A stretch of 64,000 bases of DNA. Origin: Tanypteryx hageni (taxonomy: Eukaryota > Arthropoda > Insecta > Odonata > Petaluridae). Position numbers and translations under genes: made by a program. The notes beneath the pieces were generated by a model that ran no database searches, was not told the origin of the DNA, and worked only from the letters and a program-made list of their open reading frames with translations. The stretch is taken from NCBI GenBank assembly GCA_028673005.1, contig CM054117.1, forward strand, positions 31,096,561-31,160,560. Reading direction: 5' to 3'. Below, one piece after another: positions 26,101-38,100 of the stretch. Within the stretch, counting starts at the first letter, position 1. Each line of letters starts with the position of its first letter.

Positions 26101-29100
26101 TGTAATATCATAGGAAATGTACCTCTCCAATTCGTAACCTCCTTATTTAGTATTTCTCTATATATCTTAACATAAATATTACTCCGAAATGAAAAATAAC
26201 ATCCATATTTCGAAATTGCTATCTTTTTTCCTGTATTCATTCCGCAAAAATAGCCTCAATGTTTTAAAAATGATATGTTTTTGGTGCTCATCATTTAGCC
26301 AATCGACAAGGTGAAAGTAACTTTGGTAATTAACCAATCAGTGTGTTTCTATGACTGATGGATTGCAATGAATCATCATCGCTTGGCGTCAGTCTGAATC
26401 ATCATAGCTTGGAGTCAGTCTGAATATTCATCGGACTACTGTACATGTGATTCAATTTCAGTGGTAAAATAGTGAAGAAGGCTTTGGAAACAGCTTATAT
26501 CAAGAAAAGGTGATTTATAGAACAACTACTTTTATTTTATAAATATTGAATCGAGTTTGAAATAATCTATTTCGAAAAATTTTTAAAAATTTCCTCAGCA
26601 ACATTTTTATTAGTGCATATTATGATTTGTTTATCCTTGAAGCAAATAGGCTTCGTTTTTTCTCCTTTTTTAGTGTTAATTTAATTTTAGTCATTTACGC
26701 ATACCTAGTATGGAGTGAGTGCAATTGTGAAGAATCTACGGAAAACAACTTCGAAGTAAAGGTAAAGATCACTTCATGGTTTATTTGCTGCAAAGCTACT
26801 CAACTATTCTGTTGCTCACTAATTTTAAATAAAACTTGGTGCATAATCTCTGTGAACATGTTCTTGAAAAATTTAGACTGATGACTCTTGGAATTTGGCA
26901 ATTGCTTAATAACTTTTATATCTGGTAGAACTTTTACTTAAGTTTATTGTAATTATTCTTGTTCATGTTATTTTTACAAAATCTTTCTCTTATTCTGTTT
27001 AACCAATCTGAAGTCATGTAATTCCGTGAAAATGGCTGATGAAAAATTTTCAACGCCCTTGGAAAATTTCAATTAAATGTTTTCAACTTGCTTTAACTTG
27101 TACATTTAACTGGTTTTACCTCATAATTAATTAATATGATGGTTTCATCATAGACCATGGTTTTAACTCTTAAGTGTAACTCGTTTGAAGTCGAAACAAT
27201 TTGTCTCATCTTGCCTCCAATGAACCTGTTTCAAATCGTTAATCGTTTAAACTAACCTTATTATAAACTGGTTTTAAATGGCATTAACTATTTTCAAGTC
27301 ATATTACATAATTCGTTTCATCTTTAACCCTAACGTACTTCCCAAGTAGCATGTAGAAAAGCATTTAGTGAATGCTGAAAAGCTCACAAATGCTTAAAAT
27401 AGTATATTAACGTAAAGTATAGTAAATACATTGCCAACGATGAAAGCTGAACAGAAAAATCATCCAAAATATTCATCGCTACTCAGTTGGTTGTTTTGGA
27501 TTTGAATAATGGTTAAATAATATGCCAATGATAAATGTATTAAGAATGATATGTCTTACTTTGCTTTTTATCTCATCTTATTTCCATCATTCATACTTTT
27601 TTGTTCAGCAGAAAAAGCAAACTTGAGAAATATCATCATCTTCTCAAGATTAGAATATCTGATAAATGTTACTTAAGTTAAATTAAATAATTACAATTAT
27701 TTTGTTATCAAGGTGTCTTATCGTTCATTGGTACGAACTGACAGTAATATTTCCTTTGTATAGTGAAAAATATTTTCCGATATTGATACATTAAGGCAAG
27801 CGTTTAAAAAATTATTCATGTATGACATAGGCAGTTTTCTCCTGGCATACGAGGCATCAATTTCCAGTCTCTGGGGCAGTGAATTTTGGACAAATGCTCC
27901 AAGAGTTGGGATGGGTTGTTACAAATTGTTGCTAGTTACGCGTTAAATAGTTCAGTATGTGTGAAGTCCATATGCCAAGGAAAATGCAATTGAAAACATT
28001 GGACACTCATTATTTCCATTTGAAGTACGGATTGTACAAGGTGATCCAAGTTTCCGAGTTTCAGCTCGTTTCAATTGGATTTTTCCACAGGGTGCTAACA
28101 ACATAATTTTTAAGTTTATCAGAGATTTACATAAAAATTTGATGTATTTTCAGAAATTGGAGGTTGGGCAAAGAAAGTTTATTACTTTAGGCAGTCTTTG
28201 ATTCCAGTTCCAAAATTTCGACTGTTTTAATCAGCATTAAAAATATTAAATTGTGTGTTATCAATGCAAAAATACAGCAATTGGTGACTTATGCATAGGA
28301 GAAAGTACACGCAAAATCTTTTGCACCATTTATTTTTATGTTAATATGTAAAATCGGTAAATTATAATAAATGTAACATTTTTAATTTACAGACTCTTAA
28401 AAGACATGAATGTGCCAAAGAAAAGACAGATGTTATCAACAGATATCAAACTAAATATTTTTAAGGCTATGATGATGGAAAAAGAAAGATAGATGTTGCC
28501 AGGGCATTTGGAATATCACCTTCAATGCTAACATCCATTTTAAATAAATGCAGAGACATAGAAGCTGCTGCACAGCTTTGTCCAAATGGGAAACAATTTT
28601 GCACTGTGAAAAATGAAGAACTAGGTAAGTGTGTATTTGATTGGTTGATGGAGGCCAGAACCACAAATCTTCCAGTTTCAGGGCCGATTTTACAGCAAAA
28701 AGCTACAGTTGTCAACTAAAATGGGAGTGCAAGACTTCCATGCTTCTAATGGCTGGTTGCAAAAGTTTAATACACATTGGAACTTGGCAACATTAAAGAT
28801 GCCAGGAGAAGAATCATCAGTAAGTCCTTGTGTTCTAGATGAGTGGCAAGGAACACTACAAGCATTTTTAGTGGGTATGACACAAAGGACATATTCAATG
28901 CTGATGAGTCCGGATTTTTTTCAATTTACTACTAGATAAGACACTTGCAGTGAAAGGAGATTCTTGCCATGGTGGGAGAAAAAGCAAAGAAAGGTTCACA
29001 GTTCTCTTTTGTTGCAATGCAGATGGCAGTGAAAAACTAGAGCCATTAATTATTGGTAAATATAAGAAGCCAAGGTGCGTCAAAAATATTAAGAAACTCC

Positions 29101-32100
29101 CTTGCATGTACAGGCATTAAAAAAATTCATGGATGACAACATCCATTTTTAGAGAATGGCTATCCATGCTTGATTCAAAGATGGGTTTGAGGAATAGGAA
29201 TATTATTTTGTTTCTTGATAGGTGTACTGCATATAACTATGCAGGAATAACACTTAGAAATATAAAAATTGTCTTGTTTCCCCCTAACTGCACAAGTAAA
29301 CTGCAACCTTTGGACCAAGGAATAATTTTTGTAATTAAAAGAAGCTATAGGTATCAACTGGTGCAGTATTTATTAAGAAATATGGAAGGGAATATTGATT
29401 TGCCAAAGATAAAATGGAACCTTTTGCAGGCTATGCATAGATTCTGTTTATGTTGTAACAAAATTAACGAAACAACTATTTCAAAATGTTTTTTAAAAGC
29501 AGGCTTTGTTAAGGAAGTGCATAATGATGCAGACGAGGATAACAGAGTGTGTGATGAACCTCCAGAATGAGCTCAAATAAAAAACACCTTGGAAGTAAAA
29601 GCATCATTTGAAGAGTTTGTTACAGCTCATGCAGCACAGATTACTTGTGCTCCTACAGGAACTTATGAGGTAAAGGAAATTGTTAATGGAGAAAACACTG
29701 ATAAAGAAATTGAAGATGAGGTAGCAGATGACAAAGATGAGGCAGCAGATGACGAAGATGAGGAAGAAGTTGATAGACAACCACCAAAAAAATCTGAGGT
29801 CCAAAATGCTTTAAGTGTATTAGAGAGATTTCTAACCAATATGGATGACTATGAATCCAGGCATCTTCTTCTGTTAAGCCTAAGAGAAAATGTTGTTACA
29901 CAAGAATTTCAGAAACAAAAAAGGCAAAAATTAATTGTTAACTATTTTAATAAAAAATAATGAAAATCTTTGTATTTGGAATATCTGCTGACAACATAAA
30001 TGTATTATATGTAAATAATTTTGACAAGATCTTAGATTTCTACTCAGTGTTAAGTTGCTATTATTTTGTTTTTCCAATTTACTATGTTGAATTTTGTATA
30101 TAATTTTTTTGTATTTATAATTAAATTTGATATAATAACAATATATATGACTTCTTTTTCTGTTTGTGAACTAACTTGTTTTCTCATTTTTTTATTCCTA
30201 AATTTGTCGTTAACCTCTTTATAGTGACCATCTATACACCAAAATAGCAAAAATCTGGTCCCTTCAATTTCACTATATAGAGGTTTTACTGTATCTCCAA
30301 ACGATAAATAGGAAGGGGATTCACAGGATTCTCTGGCCAGCTCATGACAGCACTTTCCAAAAACTCGTAAACCTCTTACAGTATAAAATCATTGATACGA
30401 TGTTTTTCAGCAGTAAAGCATCTATCAGTATAAGCACAAAAACTGCAGTTTCTTCAGATAGGAAATTGCCAGGAGGAAGAAGAAAATTTATAGTAAATGC
30501 AAGACATGCAAAACGTAAACTGGGGCTTCATGTGAATAACTGTTCCACAAAATATCACACAATGACAAAATATAGGCATAAAATTGATAATTAGATGAAC
30601 TTACTATTACTTTTGTGAAGCTAAAAAAATAAAATGGATGTTATTTGCCAGACTAAAAATTTCAGGTATTTAAAAATTAAACCCAAGTAGACAAGAAGAA
30701 GACTGAAAAAAATACGAGTGCAAAGGGTTAAGCATCATATGAAATAGGTTATTAACTAAATAATCTACAGAGAATGTGAAATAATGTGATGGGAAAGATA
30801 AGGTTTTTTAGATTTTTGGCTTTCTTGACAATACTGCTAAACTTAAACTCAGTCCCTAATTTTTACAGAAAATAAGGCTCCATTTTAGCGCAATTGTTAA
30901 GAGGTTCTATAAAATTGAATATTACAAATGAACAAAAACATGCAAACATGTTGAAATGTTAGTCAAATATTTAGAAGAAAATTTTCTGATTCCAAATAAT
31001 TAAAATTTTTTAAAAATTCACATTCACTAAAGAGTTGTCAATTGCAAATTGTATATAAATAAAAACAAAAGTGAATCATCTAATTTCATTTTTAGTATGG
31101 CATAAAATCATGTTAATGTAGTAACACAAAAAAACAGAAATTTCAGATTTATCAAGGGTTTTCAAAACATTATCTGCGTTTGAACTACCATAAGATAGGA
31201 TGAGTCCAGAAATGTAAAGGTAAATAAAAGATTTTTCTTTAGAAAAACAATAAAATTTACATTTATTGATTTTTTACTTATTGAGAGATTTATTTAGCAT
31301 AATCCTTAAATTAATCCGTCAGAACATCATCAGGATACCTGTAGTAGGCCAAGAAAAAATTAACTTCCTCACAATAACACCATCTCAACACACAGCTAAC
31401 TGCTGATCTGAAAGTAACAGCTGGAAGAGCATAAAATATTTTGCTCTGAAAAATAAAATATAAGTTTTCGTAACTAATTGGAGTCAAGGATATTGCTACA
31501 ATTGCTAATATTATAACTCATAAAATGAATCATAAAAACTCAATAACTTAAGAAGATTTTGTCAGGATCATCTGTTTCTTACCACCGGCATCCATTTGCA
31601 TACCAATCAATCAAATCTTATTTTAAAATTAATTCCCATCTTAAACTTTACTAAAGCACACTGCGAGGGATCCACATTTACATTTCTGATAGTACATCAG
31701 CTTCCAATCTTAATTTTGTAACCTACACTCCTTTTGAAAGATTATCATAAAGTGTTGCATAATTTTACAACAAATAGTTTTAGACAATATTACAAAATTA
31801 ACACGAGTAGGAAGCTCCCATACCTTATCCTTGACTTTTTCAACTTTAGTCTTCTTTTTAGCTGCTTCTCTTTCCTTTTCTAACTGTTTCTCATCAATGC
31901 TGTCCATTTCTGGAATGTGGTCAGGAGGATGTGACATTGTATGCCGTTTGGATGCCTCATACTCTTCATCCACAGGTCTCATTCCTCCAAGAGCTGAAAT
32001 ATTAATTACGCTTTGTTGTTAACATATCCTGTCTTTATAAAGAATTACTGATTAATGGAAATATTTACAATAGAATAAAAATATCATTGCAATATTTGAA

Positions 32101-35100
32101 TTTCAGTGTTATCCAAGTTAAATCATAACACCCAAAGAATCATTACATCTTCTTTGCAAGAATTTTAAGATTTTATGGCATAAAATATAGCTTGTACAAA
32201 AACTAATAATTCAATAAAAAGCCCATTAACACTTACTTAGGGTATGTAGATTTTAATTGAGACAAAAAACATTAATTACATATATATGTATAACATTTCC
32301 TAATGAAAACACTGGTCAAACCATTTATACTATTTTCATTTCATGGTTTATTCAATTACAATAAAAAAATTAACAAAAGCCCAATAGATCAGAAATTAAC
32401 AATGATAAAAGCTCGTTAGAAGGCCAAATTGAAAATTTCACAATTTTAAAAGTTCTCTATTTCATTGTTTCAACTAGCAATGACTAGTTTCTGGGAAGAA
32501 CAAAAATTAAAAATGCGCAAAGTGTGCAAAGATACACAGAAGGGAATCACATATAATTGTATATCAGTATTAGTCAACCCTTCAATTACATCCCTAATTG
32601 CCCAACATTTTTAATATGAAAGAGTGAGTGCACAATGAGATTTAGCTAAAGGATAAAGGATGAAAATTAACATAATTAAACACAAATCACCTCCATAGTC
32701 AAACAAAAAAAGCCAAGCATTCATGAAAATTTAATTAATGAAGATGGAAGCATGCTTTGAAGTGCAGTGAGAGGGTTTAGTATGTTTAGTAAAAATAGAA
32801 AGGGATAAAATGAGATATGCAAAACAATTATATCCAGCAGAAAGCATTAGTGAAAAAGAGTGTGAGCAAAGTGCTGACGCAGGCAGGGGAAGAGTGGCAC
32901 CCCTTTAAGTCCCCACCCGCGTCACTTGCAAGAAGCACAGAAGAGGAGGGAGGTTCACCATCCATGCTGCGAGATGTGAGGCGGCGGCCGCTCAGGCTTC
33001 TCTCGAATTGAGGAGCTGGTCTCTCAATCAATGATTTCTTTGTTTCATAGTGAGTCCGTCCCGAGTAGCGGAACTTGGAACCAAAACGAGGGAAGAGGCC
33101 AGTTTTCTGTGTTGGCTCTGGTGTCATCAATCTACAGGGATGAAAATGCATCATTGATTATTTACTTTCAATAAAAAATTCATCAAACAATAATGAAAAA
33201 AGAGAGAACTTCACTGACCTGAAAAAAGTATGATGTTCCACGCACACTTTCCATAGTTTCTTAGCTGCTCTATGGTTTGCTAATTTGAATCCAATAGTAG
33301 ACTCATATTGCTCAAATTCTCCAGGCCTTATCTTAACATAAAAATTATGTCGTTTATAAGATATTTTAAGAATTTTCGGCCAGGCAAACCTATTAATACG
33401 TAGCCTGTGAAATAGGAATAAATCCAATTGAGAGGTCTAAGAGACGAAAATATTTATAAGGGCAGAAATTTTCTGAAAATTAATAAATGTAGCTAAGAGA
33501 ATAAAAATTTTAACAAGAGAAGTATTTACCTATCTCTGTACACAAGTAACCCCGAGGAGCATACTCCAAGCATAATATCTACACCTTCCGAGTCTTTAGC
33601 CGGGTGTAGGTCGACACCATACATTGCCAGCTTTTTAGCATTTTCTACATAATGCAGCTCAGCTTCTGCCGGTGTCTGCCCCCTAATTAATAACAGGATC
33701 AAAAATGAATTATGGATATAACATGTTTTTTTACATCAGATAAAAAATCATGTAAAATACTAAGGATGCATTCCAACCATTGTGATGGTCACACATGTAA
33801 ATAACATTTTTTTCAAATCAGAAAATCACATAAAACATTTCAAATTAACGTTTTTCCTACAGAGAGTACATATCATGAATTTTATAAGCATATATGCAAC
33901 TAAACACTAATTATATGAATGTTCATTGCATAGACAAGATCTTCATAATGGCGTATTTTGCCAGACACAAAAATATTAGCAAAGTGCCAGTTGCTTTGGG
34001 ATCACATGATAGGAAAACAATCACAATTAGTCAAACAATTCATTCCAGGTAAATTATGAAAAACATAGATAGTAAATACTTTACCACCACATACAATTGC
34101 AGCTGATTCAGAGAAAATTTTAAAAACTCCTTTGATAAATTCAGTTACTTTAACCTTGATTCTAATTACAAAAGCTGTTTCCTTTAAACAGACTTTTGAA
34201 TGGTTTGGTGAAGAAATAAAATCATTTAACAAAATCATTCTTGAGAAAATATAACATCTCTTTAATAAGCATAGTATATCACAAAGCAAAATTCTAACTT
34301 TAAAATTTTAAATGACAGAGCTAATGAATAAATACAAATCTTACTTGTGTGTTTTATGCAACTCCATGACCTTTTCCTCCAGTTCTGGGCCTTGATTAGG
34401 TGCAAAACGGAATTCCTTAAGATAAGCACGATTCCCATGTTCTTCTTGGTCAAAATCTCCGACCTCAGACTGCACCAGATATGACCCCAGTAAAGCATGG
34501 GTAACAAAAGAGCAAGGCAACCTAAGAGGTCGAATTTAAAAGATTTAGTTAATAATAATACAAAAAAATCCCGAGAAATTTTACTTTCCATCAATGTCAC
34601 TTGAAAAAAATCAACAATAAATATAAAGCATGAATAGGCTAAACTACTTACTTTCCAAGAAGAATATCATTCCTAATTTGAAGACACAATTGGTATCTGT
34701 TGGAAATAAATAGGACAGCATTTTAAAAATATTTAACATCTAGGTCAGTTATACAATACAATAAATACCACTGCATACCTGGTAATATCTTCTTGTAATT
34801 GAGCTGGATCAGGTGGATAGAATTTAACTTCAAAATTGAATTTCCATGGTTCATCTGAAACACAAAATGCAATAAAATTTATTGTATGCAAGTGTTGGGT
34901 TTGGGCCAAAAGGGCAGATGACCAGTGCAGAATCCACTGTCAAAAAGGTTAACAAGAGCAATGGACTGATAGAAGTTTTAACCAGAAAGGTAGCAATGCA
35001 GAAATGCCAAAATATCTCAACAGCTAATGAGGCCAAATATGTTCAATTATCTTTTAAATTCAGCATATCAGAGAAGCAACCAATCACAATCCAAAAACAC

Positions 35101-38100
35101 AAGCAAATCAAAATGGCTATACAATAAAAATATCGAAATCGCAAGAGAAATAATTCTCTTGAAGTGTATTTGATATATTACAGCTAATTAATCCTTAAGT
35201 GCCAACGTCACTGAGCAATGCACAGAAAATCTTTTTAAAGTGTCAGCATCACTCACAGCAACTCCTAGTTTATTAACACTAACTTTAATATAAAGGTAAT
35301 AAAAGGGCTTGATAGTATGATTATTGGTTTATATTGAGTCCAAGCTTTGTTTTTCTGCTTAATAGGATTGCGATATATTGAATATAATTAGTGATTTAAA
35401 TATTCCTTTAAATTTCCGTGTCACAGATTTAAATCCAGTAATTTACATGCGTCTTTTTAAATTCAAATATCTCCTAACCTAATTGTGATCAAGTATTGAA
35501 ACAAAACTATTTTACAAAAAATACGTCAATAAATGCATTTTTTGGGATATCTTTCTTTAACAAACATAGCACTCTTTCAAAGCCACAGGGATGCGGCTCT
35601 GGGAAAAAATGGGACATGTTTTATTCTTTGAATAAGCGTTCTCTGAAGGTCAGTATTTCTTTATCCATTGCTCTGTTATCATCTTTGTTTATCTATCTTG
35701 AGTGGAGATCGTAGCTTATGTGGGTGAATCATTCTTCTGTGTCAGATGGGAGAGGTCATTATTCTGAATCGTAGTTGAGGAAGCAGAATCAACAGCATTA
35801 TAGCTATACAGTGATCATAGAGGGTTTACACTCATCATAGTGTGTGATATTTTGAACAAAAAAGAATTGGATGGGAGGAATTGCGAGCGAATAATTACTA
35901 ATAATGAGCCAGGGTGATATGCCCATTCAACGCACTGAAATGAACATGAAAAAGCTTTCAATGGCCATATTTCAAATACAAAGATTCCTCCAGCTCTCAT
36001 TGCTAACATTTTGTAAATTATCATCTCAATACATATTGGAATTTGTGGAAATGGCTCAAGTATTTCGAAAAAGGATTTATGCACAATATCACTTTCCTAA
36101 TATCCTGAAGATGTGTATAAAAATAGAAACAAGCTCTAATGAGTTCTATGTTATAATAAACCAAGAATTGTAATATACATGATACAATGATCAAGGGCTA
36201 ACATTCAAAAATAATAATGAGACCAAAATTGGAAAAGACAGTTATGAGGATAATGCACCAGGTTCCTCTCATTTATATGGTGCTAAGCAGTTTCCACAAA
36301 GATAATTGCGCTTATGTAGCGAGTGCTCAAGGCCAACACAAAATACGATCAAGGACAGTTTGTGTGAAGGACTGCACCCAAGATGCATAACTGAGCACAA
36401 ATATTAAAATATATTCCATTGTTGAGTATCCTAATGCATTGTATTTATTTTTTCCAAGTATTTTTCACCATTTCCTTCCATTATTATATGTACATGTTAT
36501 GAAAGTAATTTCTGTATAATATTGAATTTTCGTACTTTTTGTAACATTGTGGATTAAATATTTAATTGGAATATATTAAGTAGCAATAAAATAAGTTTAA
36601 TATATACTGTAAAAATTTCAGGTCTTCTAGATGAAAATTAACAATGTAATAGCTATTCTCCAAAAACATTGCATTTTTCACTAAAACTGATTGGCACTTT
36701 TCAGGCCAATTTTAGCTATTTCAGTTGGCACTCAAAGGGTTAATACCAAAGAGATAGATAAGCATCTTCATTTGGGACAAACTGAGACTGTGTAGTCCAT
36801 TCCAAAAATTTAACCTATATGTTGATACAATGTGTATTATGTATATATAAATGATTTACATTTTATTAACAGGAAATAACAATAAATGGCTATAAAAATC
36901 TTGGGAGGTATTCTAAAATTTAGTCCTACAATTACATATAAGATGTTTTGTAAAACTATGGATGACAATAATAAAAAATTAATATCAATGAAATTAAGAA
37001 ACAATAACAATCTAAAAAAATCTGATGTGGCCACCACATGACTTTCTCAATATTTGTAATATTTCCAAAAATTCCTAATACGTTGCATAATAAATATTTT
37101 AAGAAACTGTAAAAAAATTTTAGACTTTACAAAGAACAGAAATAAATTCAAACTATAGCCTTCTGATACTGGATATAGCCACAAAGCTCAAACAATTAAG
37201 AAAAGAAAAAGGAGTGTTACTAAGATGTAACTAAGCATCAATTGTTAACAATAGTCGTCGGTAGGTGGCGTGGTGGTGGCAGCTAGATATCTCTTAAACA
37301 ATGCATTATATTGGAAAATGTTTCAAACAAAGGTTGTAAAAAATGAAATTTCCTACAACGTTTATTCCAATACATTTTTACATTTATCAAATATTAAAGC
37401 AAATATTTCAAAATAACGGATAAGTGGCAGGTTGACCATTTTTTACCAAAAACTAATCAGTTCTTCTGAATTTTATAAAAATGTTAAATATAAAATTTCA
37501 CATTGACCTGATTAATAGTTTTTGACTTAGAGCACCCACAAAAAAGCTATCACATACACACACACACACACACACACACAGACATCATTGAGAAAATGGT
37601 CAAAACGTGCTCAGGGGACCTCGAAACATTTATTTCCATTGAAATCTCAGTCAATTTTTTCATGAAAACCATACTTTCCCCTGTACTAAGTATGGAGAAA
37701 GTAAAAACTACTTACTTTTCACAAATTTTGTTATCCTTTTCTCCATATCCAACCATGTCCTAGAATTGGTGTGATCATCATATGTCAGACCGAAGTAATC
37801 CTTTTCCAAAAGATTCATGTGATCACATACTTTATTCAGCAAATCTTGCCCCTTCGATTTGCGCTGAAAAGAAAAATTAAAAAATTAAAACATAAAATAT
37901 AAAAGATCGGTTATCCAGTAAAATATTTGAAATACAATCTAAAATTTATTTTCAAAATCGTGGACAATGACATCATAAACTTATAAGATTATTTTTTGGC
38001 AACTTTGTCATACTGCAATTAGATGATACTTATAGATACATAAAATTTTAAGCATATAATCTTAATTTTCTGCAAATAAATAATTGTAGACAATTTGTGT

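Larger units (their letters stand above)
25828..30727 (+). mobile_element. piggyBac-like element interrupted by a Tigger-type element
   Basis: Outer ends CCTTTTGCACTCGTAT and (reverse) CCCTTTGCACTCGTAT are flanked by TTAA on both sides, the piggyBac target. At about 30,400-30,590 the frame [17 protein letters not shown]...[15 protein letters not shown] looks like a decayed Cys/His-rich C-terminus of a piggyBac transposase. Only 190 and 436 bases remain on each side of the insert. Confidence 0.72.
24881..31823 (-). other. coracle intron 9-10 (6.9 kb)
   Basis: Mostly occupied by the piggyBac-like element at 25,828-30,727 with a Tigger-type element inside. The remaining DNA is AT-rich without recognised features. 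Confidence 0.6.
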
